64,000 nt of DNA from the NCBI RefSeq assembly GCF_016862375.1, contig NZ_BOMV01000105.1, positions 1-64,000 of the forward strand. The letters are read 5' to 3'. The position numbers and the translations under genes were made by a program. Below are positions 6,848 to 16,800 of the stretch, in pieces. Under the pieces are notes generated by a model. That model was not told the DNA's origin. It saw only the letters and a program-made list of their open reading frames with translations, and made no database searches. This DNA is from Paractinoplanes rishiriensis (GTDB lineage Bacteria; Actinomycetota; Actinomycetes; Mycobacteriales; Micromonosporaceae). Every line of letters starts with the position of its first letter. Position 1 is the first letter of the stretch.

Positions 6848-9046
6848 ATGACCATCCCCGTCAGCTCCGCCGTACCGCGGAGACGCTCCCCCTGGCGCCT
6901 CGGCGCCGTCGGTGGCCTTGTGGTCGCCGTGATTGCCGGATTCGCCGCTGTCACCACCGTCGGTGCGAGCGCGGCCGAGACGCTGTTGTCCCAAGGGCGG
7001 CCGGCCACGGCTTCGTCCACCGAGGCGGCCGGTGCCTTCACCGCGGCCGAGGCGGTGGACGGCAATGCGGGCACGCGCTGGTCGTCCGCGTTCGCCGACC
7101 CGCAGTGGCTCCAGGTGGACCTCGGCAGTTCGCAGGCCGTCAGCCGGGTCGAGCTGAGCTGGGAGACGGCCGCGGCCAAGTCCTTCCAGATCCAGGTCTC
7201 CGACAACGCCAGCAGCTGGACCAACGTCTACTCCACCACGAGTTCGACCGGCGGCAATCAGTCGTTGACCGTGAGCGGCACCGGGCGTTACGTCCGGATG
7301 TACGGCACCCAGCGCACCACCGGCTACGGATACTCGCTGTGGGAGTTCAAGGTCTACGGCGGCACGACGACGACACCGACCACCGGACCGACCGTCCCCC
7401 CGGGCGGCTCCCTCGGCGCCAACGTCGTCGTGTTCGACCCGGGCATGTCGACCGCCGCGATCCAGAGCCGGGCCGACGCGATCTTCCGCGAGTCGGAGTC
7501 GGCGCAGTTCGGCACGCAACGCTATGTTCTCGCGTTCCAGCCGGGCGTCTACAACGGGCTGAACATCCAGGTCGGCTTCTACACCTCGGTGGTCGGGCTC
7601 GGGCAGAACCCGCAGGACACCCGGATCAACGGCGACATCACCGTGGACGCCGGCTGGTTCCAGGGCAACGCCACTCAGAACTTCTGGCGCTCCGTCGAGA
7701 ACCTCCAGGTCAACCCGGTTAACGGCACCAACCGCTGGGCCGTCTCGCAGGCCGCGCCGTTCCGGCGGATGGACATCCAGGGCAACCTCAACCTGGCGCC
7801 GAACGGGTACGGCTGGGCCTCCGGCGGCTACATCTCGGACTCGCGGATCACCGGGTCGCTGGGGCAGTACTCGCAGCAGCAGTGGTTCACCCGGAACAGC
7901 CAGATCGCGTCCAACACCAACGCGGTGTGGAACCAGACCTTCGTGGGTGTGCAGGGTGCACCGGCGGCCAGCTATCCGAACCCGCCGTACACCGTCATCC
8001 CCACCACCCCGGTCATCCGGGAGAAGCCCTATCTCTACCGGACCGGCGGCGACTACGCGGTCTTCGTGCCCAACCTGCGCACCAACTCGAGCGGGCCGTC
8101 CTGGGTCAGCGGCAACACCCCGGGCACCAGCCTGCCGCTCAACCAGTTCTACGTCGCCAAGCCCGGTGACACCGCCGCCCGGATCAACCAGGCGCTGGCC
8201 CAGGGGCTGAACCTGATCTTCCAGCCGGGCATCTACCACGTCAACCAGACGATCAACGTGACCCGGGCGAACACCGTGGTGCTCGGCCTCGGCTACGCCA
8301 CGGTCATCCCGGACAACGGCGTCACCGCGATGCAGGTGGCCGATGTGGACGGCGTGAAGATCGCCGGCGTGCTGTTCGACGCGGGCACCACCAACTCGCC
8401 GAACCTGCTGGTGGTCGGGCCGAGCGGCTCGTCCGCGAACCACGCCGCCAACCCCACCATGATCCAGGACGTGTTCTTCCGGATCGGCGGCTACATCGCC
8501 GGCAAGGCCACCAACAGCCTGTTGATCAACAGCAACCACGTGATCGTCGACCACATCTGGGCGTGGCGCGGCGACCACGGCAACGCCGGAACCATCGGCT
8601 GGACGATCAACACGGCGGACCACGGCCTGATCGTCAACGGCAACGACGTGACCGCGTACGGGTTGTTCGTCGAGCACTACCAGAAGGACGAGGTGATCTG
8701 GAACGGCGAGCGCGGCCGCACCTACTTCCTGCAGAACGAGCAGCCGTACGACCCGCCGTCCAACGCCGCCTGGCGCAGTGATGCGCTCGGCTACCCGGCG
8801 TACCGGGTGGCGAACACGGTGCAGAACCACGAGGCATGGGCGATGGGCAGCTACGCGTTCTTCAACGTCAACCCGAACGTGCACTCGGCCAACGGCTTCC
8901 AGGCGCCTACCCACGGCGGCGTGCGCTTCCACAACATCTTCACGATCTCGCTGGCCTCCGGAACCATCGACCACGTCGTGAACAACATCGGAGCACCGGC
9001 AGTCGGCAGCAACGTCGTTCCGTCGACCGTGACGAACTTCCCCTAG
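6848..9046 (+). CDS. Secreted discoidin (F5/8) plus right-handed beta-helix protein, possible GH55-like beta-1,3-glucanase
   Basis: A 732-residue protein. Residues 1-45 are an Arg-rich n-region and a hydrophobic signal peptide ending near ASAAET. Residues about 45-170 are an F5/8 type C carbohydrate-binding domain (QWLQVDLGSSQAVSRVELSW; GYGYSLWEFKVYGG). A TTTPTTGPTVPPGG linker leads to a long beta-helix region (190-732) with NATQNFWRSVENLQVNP, VSQAAPFRRMDIQGN and IWNGERGRTYF. This C-terminal part belongs to a common actinomycete family that I associate with GH55-type exo-beta-1,3-glucanase folds; that assignment is from memory and no catalytic residue was verified. Start fixed by AGGAGAGG. 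It ends four bases inside the convergent LacI gene. Confidence 0.72.
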   Translation: MTIPVSSAVPRRRSPWRLGAVGGLVVAVIAGFAAVTTVGASAAETLLSQGRPATASSTEAAGAFTAAEAVDGNAGTRWSSAFADPQWLQVDLGSSQAVSRVELSWETAAAKSFQIQVSDNASSWTNVYSTTSSTGGNQSLTVSGTGRYVRMYGTQRTTGYGYSLWEFKVYGGTTTTPTTGPTVPPGGSLGANVVVFDPGMSTAAIQSRADAIFRESESAQFGTQRYVLAFQPGVYNGLNIQVGFYTSVVGLGQNPQDTRINGDITVDAGWFQGNATQNFWRSVENLQVNPVNGTNRWAVSQAAPFRRMDIQGNLNLAPNGYGWASGGYISDSRITGSLGQYSQQQWFTRNSQIASNTNAVWNQTFVGVQGAPAASYPNPPYTVIPTTPVIREKPYLYRTGGDYAVFVPNLRTNSSGPSWVSGNTPGTSLPLNQFYVAKPGDTAARINQALAQGLNLIFQPGIYHVNQTINVTRANTVVLGLGYATVIPDNGVTAMQVADVDGVKIAGVLFDAGTTNSPNLLVVGPSGSSANHAANPTMIQDVFFRIGGYIAGKATNSLLINSNHVIVDHIWAWRGDHGNAGTIGWTINTADHGLIVNGNDVTAYGLFVEHYQKDEVIWNGERGRTYFLQNEQPYDPPSNAAWRSDALGYPAYRVANTVQNHEAWAMGSYAFFNVNPNVHSANGFQAPTHGGVRFHNIFTISLASGTIDHVVNNIGAPAVGSNVVPSTVTNFP

Positions 9047-10032
9047 GCGACAATTTCGCCGCTGCCGCGCGGGATCAGGGTGGTGGGAATCCTGATCTCG
9101 CGCGGTGGCCCGTCATAGCCGTCGATGCGTTCGAACAGCGCCGCGGCGGCGGTCCGGCCGATCCGGGCCGGGTCCTGCTGCACCACCGTGACGGCCGGTT
9201 CCAGCAGGTCGGCCAGCGGGAAGTCGTCGAATCCGACCAGCGCAACTCTCCGGTGCTGGTCGAGCCGGCGGAGCGCCCGCACTGCCCCGATCGTGACCAG
9301 GCCCTGCGCCGCGAAGATCGCCGTCGGTGGATCCGGCCCGCGCAGCATCGCCACCGTGGCGCGTTCGGCGGCGGCCTCGTCGCGCAGATCGTGCACCGCC
9401 GGTCCGCCCCGGCCACCGAGCGCGCGCAGATAACCCCGGTGCCGGTCGCGCTGGGTGGGCAACTCGCGCCGATCACCCAGAAAACCCACCATCCGATGAC
9501 CGTACGCGACCAGGTGGCGCACCGCTCCAGCGGCGCCCGCGACGTTGGTCGACACGACGGTGTCGGCCGCGGCCCCGGCGGCCGACCGTTCCACGAACAC
9601 CACCGGCATCCCGCGCAGCCGGCGCAGATAGGACTGGTCGCCGCCGGTGGGTGCCAGGATCAGCCCGTCGGTCTGCCGCTGGGCGAATGCGGAGGCCAGT
9701 TCCCGCTCGCGCCGCGGATCCTCGTCGAGGCTGCCGGTGAGCACGTGACTGCCCCGGGCCCGGCACTCGTCCTCGACCGCCCGGTGCACGGCGGCCGAGA
9801 ACGGATTCGACACGTCGGCCAGCAGCACCCCGATGGTCCGGGTGCGCCGGTCGTTGCGGCGCAACATGCTGGCGCCGAGGTGCGGCCGGTAGTCCAGCGA
9901 CTCCACCGCGGCCCGGACCCGGGCGGCCAGGTCGGGCGTCACGGTCGGCTCGCCGTTCACCACCCGGGAGACCGTCTTGAGGCTGACCCCGGCGGTGCGG
10001 GCCACGTCGTTCATCGTCGGTCGGTGCGCCAT
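9043..10032 (-). CDS. LacI-family transcriptional repressor
   Basis: A 329-residue LacI/GalR protein. The helix-turn-helix and hinge are at residues 1-55 (MNDVARTAGVSLKTVSRVVN; YRPHLGASMLRR), followed by a periplasmic-binding-like sensor domain with TIGVLLADVSNPF and VALVGFDDFPLADLL. The chosen ATG at 10030-10032 has AGGGAT upstream; an earlier codon at 10068 would add a non-conserved extension. The gene is divergent from the sugar ABC operon that starts at 10175. The 16-bp palindrome beside that operon's promoter is its likely operator, so the ligand is probably the imported sugar. Its 3' end overlaps the previous gene tail to tail by four bases. Confidence 0.92.
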   Translation of the reverse strand: MAHRPTMNDVARTAGVSLKTVSRVVNGEPTVTPDLAARVRAAVESLDYRPHLGASMLRRNDRRTRTIGVLLADVSNPFSAAVHRAVEDECRARGSHVLTGSLDEDPRRERELASAFAQRQTDGLILAPTGGDQSYLRRLRGMPVVFVERSAAGAAADTVVSTNVAGAAGAVRHLVAYGHRMVGFLGDRRELPTQRDRHRGYLRALGGRGGPAVHDLRDEAAAERATVAMLRGPDPPTAIFAAQGLVTIGAVRALRRLDQHRRVALVGFDDFPLADLLEPAVTVVQQDPARIGRTAAAALFERIDGYDGPPREIRIPTTLIPRGSGEIVA

Positions 10033-10086
10033 CCGTCGATCCCTGTCGATGTCGATCACTGTGCGCAACAGATTGGAAACTCATTG

Positions 10087-10133
10087 TTGACACGGGGTGG
10101 GTGCGGGCGTCTACTGCGAGACAACGTTGTCTC
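10087..10133 (+). promoter_or_regulatory. Promoter with perfect LacI operator for the sugar ABC operon
   Basis: TTGACA (10087-10092), a 17-base spacer and TCTACT (10110-10115) form a good housekeeping promoter. Two bases after the -10 lies GAGACAACGTTGTCTC (10118-10133), a perfect 16-bp palindrome with the central CG typical of LacI operators. A repressor bound there would cover the transcript start. The divergent LacI gene is the obvious candidate. Confidence 0.82.
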
Positions 10134-10174
10134 TCGATTTGTGGTCCCCAGGGCTAAATCGATTTGGAGGAGAC

Positions 10175-11206
10175 ATGCAACGAAAGGTGGTGGCCTTCGG
10201 CTGCGTGGTGATGCTGGCTCTCGGCACGTCCGCCGCGTGTGGCGGACCGGCCGCCGGCGAGACGGTCGTGGGCCTGATCACCAAGACCGACACGAACCCG
10301 TTCTTCGTCAAGATGAAGGAGGGCGCCCAGGAGCAGGCCGATCTGCATGGCCTCGACCTCCAGACCTTCGCCGGCCGTCAGGACGGCGACAACGAGTCCC
10401 AGGTGCAGGCGATCGAGACCCTGATCGCGTACGGAGCCATCGGTTTTCTGCTCACCCCGAACGACTCCAAGGCGATCGTCCCCTCGATCGACCAGGCCCA
10501 CGAGCAGGGCATGCTGGTGATCGCGCTGGACACCCCGGTGGACCCGCCGAACGCGGCGGACGCCACCTTCGCGACCGACAACTTCCAGGCCGGCAAGCTG
10601 ATCGGCCAGTGGGCCCAGGCGAAGTTCGCCAAGGACGGCAAGCAGGCGAAGATCGCCATGCTGGACCTCAACGCCAACCAGGTCTCCGTCGACGTCAAGC
10701 GCAACCAGGGCTTCCTTGAGGGCTTCGGCATCCCGCTCGGTGATCCGAACCGGATCGGTGACGAGAAAGACCCGCGGATCGCCGGGCACGACGTCACCGA
10801 CGGCAACGAGGACGGCGGCCGCACCGCCATGGAGAACCTGCTCCAGAAGGACCCGTCGATCAACCTCGTCTACACCATCAACGAACCCGCCGCGGCCGGC
10901 GCGTACCAGGCCCTCAAAGCCGCCGGCAAGGACTCCGACGTCACCATCGTGTCGATCGACGGCGGCTGTCCCGGCATCGACGACGTCGAGCGCGGCGTCA
11001 TCGGCGCCACCTCGATGCAGTTCCCGATCAAGATGGCCCAGATGGGCATCGACGCGATCGCCGCGTTTGCGAAGGACGGCACCCGGCCGCAGCCGACCCC
11101 CGGCAAGGACTTCGTGGACACCGGCACCCAGTTGATCACCGACGACCCGCAGGCCGGCGTGGAGGCGAAGGACTCCGCGTGGGGCAAGCAGAACTGTTGG
11201 GGCTGA
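10175..11206 (+). CDS. Sugar ABC transporter substrate-binding lipoprotein (RbsB/FrcB-like)
   Basis: A 343-residue periplasmic-binding protein of the pentose/hexose (type I, RbsB-like) family. The lipobox is LGTSAAC with the lipidated cysteine at C22, so it is tethered outside the membrane. Typical landmarks are [25 protein letters not shown] and [27 protein letters not shown] lies five bases before the ATG. It is the first gene of an importer operon (binding protein, permease, single ATPase). The arrangement and sequence recall fructose FrcBCA systems; the substrate is inferred only to be a monosaccharide. Confidence 0.9.
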   Translation: MQRKVVAFGCVVMLALGTSAACGGPAAGETVVGLITKTDTNPFFVKMKEGAQEQADLHGLDLQTFAGRQDGDNESQVQAIETLIAYGAIGFLLTPNDSKAIVPSIDQAHEQGMLVIALDTPVDPPNAADATFATDNFQAGKLIGQWAQAKFAKDGKQAKIAMLDLNANQVSVDVKRNQGFLEGFGIPLGDPNRIGDEKDPRIAGHDVTDGNEDGGRTAMENLLQKDPSINLVYTINEPAAAGAYQALKAAGKDSDVTIVSIDGGCPGIDDVERGVIGATSMQFPIKMAQMGIDAIAAFAKDGTRPQPTPGKDFVDTGTQLITDDPQAGVEAKDSAWGKQNCWG

Positions 11207-11210
11207 CCAG

Positions 11211-12230
11211 ATGACGACCACCGCTCCCGCTCCCGATTTCGAGGTACGGCAGCACGACTCGCTCGGGCTCCGCGTTCAGCACCTGCTGCACGCCAACCCG
11301 GTCCTCGGCCCGCTCGCCGTCCTGCTGCTGGCGATCGTGGCGTTCTCGATCGTCAACGTCCGGTTCTTCTCGGCGGCCAACCTGTCCCTGGTCCTCGCCC
11401 AGGTCACCGTCATCGCGGTGCTGGCGCTCGGCCAGACCCTGATCATCCTGACCGCCGGCATCGACCTGTCGGCCGGCGCCATCGCGGTCTTCTCCTCGGT
11501 GCTGATGGCCAGCTTCTGCACCAAAGTCGGCCTGCCCGGCGTACTCGCGCTGCTTCTTGGTTTGGCCTGTGGCACCGCGATGGGTGCGCTGAACGGCGTG
11601 CTGGTGACCCGGCTCAAGCTGCCGCCGTTCATCGTCACGCTCGGCACGCTCACCATCTTCTTCTCGCTGAACGCCGTGGTCAGCCAGAGTGAGACGGTCC
11701 GCGGCTCGGACATGCCGAGAATCATGAGCTGGACCGGCAACACCATCCCGATCGGCAGCTTCCGGCTCACCTACGGCTCGATCATCATGCTGCTGCTGTT
11801 CGCGTTCTTCTTCTACGCGCTGCGCTCCACCGCGTGGGGCAAGCACGTGTATGCCACCGGCGACGACGCCGAGGCGGCCCGGCTCGCCGGCATCCAGACC
11901 AACCGGGTGCTGTTCTCGGTCTACACGGTGGCCGGCCTGCTGTACGCGGTCGGCGGCTGGATCCTGATCGGCCGGCTTGCCTCGGCCAGCCCGAACGTCG
12001 GCACCGAGTACAACCTGGACTCGATCACCGCGGTCGTGCTCGGCGGCACCAGCCTGTTCGGCGGCCGGGGCAGCGTCCTCGGCACGCTGATCGGCGCGCT
12101 CATCGTCGGCGTCTTCCGCAACGGCCTGCAGCTGGCCGGCGTAGAGGTGGTCTGGCAGGGCTTCGCGATCGGCCTGCTCGTGCTCATCGCGGTCTCGCTC
12201 GACCAGTGGATCAGGAAGGTGAAGACCTGA
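11211..12230 (+). CDS. Sugar ABC transporter permease (RbsC/FrcC-like)
   Basis: A 339-residue integral membrane permease of the RbsC/AraH type with about eight to ten hydrophobic segments. The family signature is LGQTLIILTAGIDLSAGAI, followed by GALNGVLVTRLKLPPFIVTL and VVLGGTSLFGGRGSVLGTL. It starts four bases after the binding-protein gene and overlaps the ATPase start by one base (TGATG), so translation is coupled. It forms the pore of the importer whose binding protein and ATPase flank it. Confidence 0.93.
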   Translation: MTTTAPAPDFEVRQHDSLGLRVQHLLHANPVLGPLAVLLLAIVAFSIVNVRFFSAANLSLVLAQVTVIAVLALGQTLIILTAGIDLSAGAIAVFSSVLMASFCTKVGLPGVLALLLGLACGTAMGALNGVLVTRLKLPPFIVTLGTLTIFFSLNAVVSQSETVRGSDMPRIMSWTGNTIPIGSFRLTYGSIIMLLLFAFFFYALRSTAWGKHVYATGDDAEAARLAGIQTNRVLFSVYTVAGLLYAVGGWILIGRLASASPNVGTEYNLDSITAVVLGGTSLFGGRGSVLGTLIGALIVGVFRNGLQLAGVEVVWQGFAIGLLVLIAVSLDQWIRKVKT

Positions 12231-12991
12231 TGACGACTCCCGTGTTGCAAGCCAAAAACCTGACCAAGCGGTACGGCCGGGTGGTCGCCATCGACGGCAG
12301 CGACCTGGAGCTGCTGCCCGGCGAGATCCTCGCGGTGATCGGCGACAACGGCGCCGGCAAGTCCAGCCTGATCAAGGCGCTGTCCGGCGCGCTGATCCCG
12401 GACAGCGGCGAGATCTACCTGGATGGCGAACGGGCGCACTTCAAGACGCCGATGGATGCGCGCTCGGCCGGCATCGAAACCGTCTACCAGACCCTGGCGG
12501 TGGCGCCCGGCCTGGACATCGCGGACAACCTGTTCCTGGGCCGGGAGGAGCGCAAGCCCGGCGTACTGGGCTCGGTGTTCCGGATGCTCGACCGGGGCAA
12601 GATGCGTTCCGAGGCCAAGCGGCACATGAGCGAACTGGGCGTGGCCACCCTGCAGAACATCGGCCAGGCAGTGGAGTCGCTGTCCGGCGGTCAGCGCCAG
12701 GCCGTCGCGGTCGCCCGGTCCGCCGCGTTCGGCAGCAAGGTGGTGATCCTCGACGAGCCGACCGCGGCACTGGGCGTCAAGGAGGGCAACCGGGTGCTCC
12801 AGCTGATCCGCGACGTCCGCGACCGCGGTCTGCCGGTCATCCTGATCAGCCACAACATGCCACACGTCTTCGAGGTGGCCGACCGCATCCACATCCAGCG
12901 CCTCGGCAAGCGAGCCACGGTGATCACCCCGAAGTCCCACTCCATGTCCGAAGCAGTAGCGATCATGACAGGCGCAGCACCACCGCCCTGA
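12230..12991 (+). CDS. Sugar ABC transporter ATPase, single-domain (FrcA-like)
   Basis: A 253-residue ATP-binding subunit with Walker A GDNGAGKSS, ABC signature LSGGQRQAVAVAR, Walker B VVILDEPTAALG and the switch histidine in LISHNMPHVFEVADR. Most CUT2 sugar importers have a fused double ATPase of about 500 residues (compare rhaT in this window); this one has a single domain, as in FrcA-type systems, and would work as a homodimer. Last gene of the operon: a perfect 10-pair hairpin begins 12 bases after its stop. Confidence 0.93.
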   Translation: MTTPVLQAKNLTKRYGRVVAIDGSDLELLPGEILAVIGDNGAGKSSLIKALSGALIPDSGEIYLDGERAHFKTPMDARSAGIETVYQTLAVAPGLDIADNLFLGREERKPGVLGSVFRMLDRGKMRSEAKRHMSELGVATLQNIGQAVESLSGGQRQAVAVARSAAFGSKVVILDEPTAALGVKEGNRVLQLIRDVRDRGLPVILISHNMPHVFEVADRIHIQRLGKRATVITPKSHSMSEAVAIMTGAAPPP

Positions 12992-13002
12992 GCAGGCACC
13001 GG

Positions 13003-13029
13003 GGGACGGCCCGAGGTGCGGGCCGTCCC
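13003..13029. terminator. Bidirectional terminator between the ABC operon and a small membrane protein gene
   Basis: GGGACGGCCC (13003-13012) and GGGCCGTCCC (13020-13029) form a perfect 10-pair stem with a seven-base loop. It lies between the stops of two convergent genes (12991 and 13035). Confidence 0.85.
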
Positions 13030-13034
13030 ATCGG

Positions 13035-13265
13035 TCACTTCTTGCCTTTCTTACCCTTCTTGCCGCCGCCGTTTCCGTCGGCTATCTCGGCGATCAGGGC
13101 CCGGTCCCGATCCTCGGCCGCCTCCTGCGCGGTCTTGGGCTCGGACACGGCAACTTTCCAGAACATCGCGACCAGAACAAACATCCAGGCCCACCACGGG
13201 ACCCCGGACTCCGGCCCGAAGATCTGGCTGGTCACGTTATAGGCGGTGTCGGCAATCTCGTTCAC
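13035..13265 (-). CDS. Small single-pass membrane protein with a lysine-rich tail
   Basis: A 76-residue protein that starts with GTG 13265 after an AGGAG ribosome binding site. Residues about 22-40 (VPWWAWMFVLVAMFWKVAV) form one transmembrane helix, followed by a charged segment and the end GGGKKGKKGKK. The basic tail suggests contact with lipid headgroups or nucleic acid. I do not recognise a named family. Upstream (13266-13829) there is no further gene. It is convergent with the ABC operon and shares its terminator. Confidence 0.65.
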   Translation of the reverse strand: MNEIADTAYNVTSQIFGPESGVPWWAWMFVLVAMFWKVAVSEPKTAQEAAEDRDRALIAEIADGNGGGKKGKKGKK

Positions 13266-13829
13266 GGCCGCTCCTAGTGGGCGTCAGGGACGAGCCCAAG
13301 AATCGGCCGCCCGCCCACCCGGCTTAGCCATTGCCACCCCCCACCACGCCGCTAACCAACCCGCCACCCGCCGGCACCACTCTGCTCGCGCGGCCGGGGG
13401 CTGGCGGCTGGCGGCTGGCGGCTGGCCACCCTCATCCGGTCGACCGCGGCATAACGTTTCGCGACGATCGACGTGAAGATTCGAGGACGCCTGTCCGTTA
13501 TGCGATAATAAAGACCTGTCTGGGCTTGAGAATCTTTGTCCAAGGGCTTCATCGATGACTCGCGACTCGGTAGCCTCTTCCTGCCGTCCAGGCTACGCCG
13601 AAAAGATTCCTCGAAGTTAACTTTCGTGGCCAAGGCTGTCAGCGTCGGCCGATCGGAAGCCATCCCGCGCAGGAAAAACAGATCAATGTCGATCCCCTGC
13701 TCTCGCTCCTGGTGGGTTTTCGTTCGAGTTTCTCAATTAAGTTTCGATCGCTTGGGTCGGTCGCTGGGCCAAGTGACGAGATGCCGCGCCATGGAGCACT
13801 ACCGAAACCTGACATAAGGGATGGTTCAC
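13266..13829. other. Long non-coding gap before the GH116-like gene
   Basis: A 564-base stretch with no supportable gene. The left third is very GC-rich and holds a heptamer repeat (13400-13425). The rest, from about 13450, is clearly less GC-rich than its surroundings and must carry the promoter of the 13830 gene; GTTTC occurs twice close together near 13727-13745. No operator or riboswitch could be named. Confidence 0.4.
13400..13425 (+). repeat. Heptamer tandem repeat (GCTGGCG, 3.7 copies)
   Basis: GCTGGCG is repeated three times exactly, followed by a partial GCTGG. It lies in the non-coding gap upstream of the GH116-like gene. It is a likely slippage site with no evident function. Confidence 0.75.
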
Positions 13830-16800
13830 ATGAAGCTCGACCGCCTGGTGCGGGCAAGGAGAGCAGGCGTTGCCGCGCTGCTCGGCCTGACGAGCGTTGC
13901 CGTACCGACCGCTGCTGCGGCAGCGACGCCGGCAGCCTCGACAGTGCAAACCGCTGCGGTACCGACCGGCTACGCCGATCCGGTCGACGGCACCACCGGC
14001 GCACCGCTGGGTGGCTTCGGTGCTGGCGCGGTCAAGTACGACGCCAAAACCGGCACATTCGCCGCGAACACCCGGCCTCCGGCCGACCAGACCGACTTCA
14101 CCAAGCGCGGCAAATCCCGGTTCCAACTGTTCACCTCGTCGAACGGGCAGGTCGCCACGGCAGACCAGCTCACCGCGGTGAAAAACGCCGACGGCCGCTA
14201 CGACGACGACGCTATCTGGCCCAGGCACGAGGTCAATTTCGGCACCACCAACGGCGTCAGCGTGACCATGACGGCGTTCTCGCCGACGGACAGCGCCGAC
14301 ACGCAGGCGATGAGCCTGCCGTACGCCTTCTACAACCTGCACGTCGCCAACGCCAACGACACGGACGCGACGGCGGCGCTTGCCCTGCTGTGGGACGACG
14401 CGGGGGAGACGAACGTCCGCCCGATCGCCGGCAAGGGCTTTGCCTCCGATAGGTGGGCCGTCTACGCCGACGCGCCGGGCGGCACTGTCAGCGCCGGAAA
14501 CGACGCGGGGTTCTTCACCGGCGGCACGTCGAACGACGCGCCGACCGGAACAGCCAACCGCACGTCGGTCCGGGTCGCCCTCGGCGCCGGCCAGTCCACG
14601 GACATCCGTTTCGTGCTCGCCTGGTATGACCGGAGCGACCCGGACGGCGCCTTCTACCTCAGCAGATTCGACGGTGTGGAGCCGATCGCCGCGGCCGGCC
14701 TGAGCAATTTCGGCAAGCTCAAGACGAATGCGGACACCTTCGTCGACCGGATGCGCGCGTCGAACGTACCCTCGTGGTTTCTCAACCAGACCGTCAATTC
14801 GCTGGCGAACATCAGCAACAACTCGATCTACAAGACCGACGGGCGCACCGCTTTCGCCGAGGGCCAGTGGACGACCTTCGGCACCAGCGACCAGATGTGG
14901 CACGCCCGCGAAATCGTCGGTGCCCTCTACCCCCAGCTGGCGTGGCAGGAACTGGAATATTGGGCCCGGACCCAGCGCCGGGACGGGCAGATCCACCACG
15001 ACTTCAACTACATGGCCGACACGACGTTGAAGTACAAGCTGGTTGCCTGGGACGACACCGAACACGCCGACTACCGCAACATCGACAAGTGGGTCGATCT
15101 CAACGCCGGCTTCATCGTGTCGGTCTACGAGACCTACCAGCAGACCGGAGACGACGCGAAACTCGCCTACTTCTGGCCGTATATGAAGAAGGCCGCGCAG
15201 CGCATCCTCGACCAGGTGCAGGCCTACGGCGATCCGGCCTTCCCCGGCACCTTCCGCAACAGCGAGAACTCGTACGATGCCGGTGGCGAGCCGAACCCGT
15301 TCAACGCCAGCATCTCCGCTGTCGCGTACAAAATCATGACGATCCTCGGCGGCAAACTCGGTGAAGAAACGCTCCGCGAGCAATATCAGGAGTCGTTTGA
15401 GCAGGTCGTCGACTCGTACGCAAGAAAGTATCTGAGCGACAACTTCCCGGTCGGGCGGATCTCGGAGTCCTTCTTCGGCGGTCAGTGGCTGGCAATGGAC
15501 CTCAAGCTCGGCGAGATATGGTCCGCGTCTCAGACCGACTACGTCCTCGGCCGGCTCGACAGCTATTACCACCCGCTCTACTGGGGTCTCGGCTACCCCG
15601 GGGGTACCTACGACGAGTGGACGCCCTACCTGCTCACCCACTACGGCGGACTACTGCTCAACACCCGCCGGGAAGACCAGTTCCAAACCCTGCAGAAGGA
15701 CGCCTACGAGCGTCAGTTCAACGACCGCAACAATGTCTTCAACATGCCGCTCGACATCTTGCCGCGTGTCAAGACCGCCAACTACAACGCCACCACGATC
15801 TCCGGGGACAAGCAGTACATCTCCACGCCGTCGGTCTGGCGCAGCTACAACGACGTCATCGGCTATCGGCGCGACAAGAGCACCGGAGACCTGTGGGTGC
15901 AGCCCAAACTGCTACCGGAAATGAAGCACGTCCTGACGAACGGGACGTTCGTCTCGCCCGAGGGGTGGGGCAGCATCTCGTACGCCGAGAGCGGTGCGAC
16001 GTTCCAGAATCAGCAGATCACCGTGACCAGCGACAGCCCGATCGCGGTGTCCACGCTGCACCTGCAGGACTACTTCGGCGCCGGCGACGTCGCGGTCACC
16101 GTCGACGGTCAACCGGCCACGGTCACCCGCACCGGTAGCGGCTACACCAAGGAACTCCTCGTCAAGTTCGACGGCATCATCGGCCCGGAGGGCGTCAAGG
16201 TCACCGCCACCGGTGAGCCCGGCGCCGCGCTGCCCGCCACCCCGGCCGAACCCGACGGCAGCCAGGTGCCGCCCGGACCTGCCCAGAAGAACGGCGTCGC
16301 CACCATCCAGGCCGAAACGTTCGACGCCTCCGGTGGCGTATCCACCGCCTCCGAAGACCCGACATCCTGGGTGACCCAGACCGACGACCAGGACTACGTA
16401 CGCTACGACTCGGTCGGCTTCGGCAACGGCGTCGCGGCCATCGCTCTTACCGTGCGCAGCCAGAAGGCATCGCACCTCGAGTTGGCCCTCGGCAGCGTCT
16501 CCGCCGCCACCGTCGCCACCCTCGATCTGCCCGACACCGCAGGCGCCTGGCAGACGGTCACCATCCCCCTGCCGCTCACCCTCAAAGACACTCAGAACGT
16601 CGTCTTCCGGTTCCGGGCCAACGGCAGTGACACCACCGGCCTCGTCGACTTCGACAGCTTCCGATTCCGGCCGGTCGGCTACAAGTACACCCTCGATCGC
16701 ACCACCTGGACCGCCACCGCCTCGGCCAACTCCGCGAGGGCGGCAGCCGCGTTCGACAACGACAAGTCCAGCCGGTGGAACTCCAGCTATCAGGCCGGCA

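Noticed and set aside
6836-8974. 712-codon minus-strand open frame opposite the beta-helix gene
   Set aside because: Mirror frame produced by GC3 bias of the real gene; Val/Arg/Asp-rich, no domain and no ribosome binding site.
13439-13820. Short frames in the lower-GC gap before the GH116-like gene
   Set aside because: No domain, codon bias or ribosome binding site; more likely regulatory sequence.
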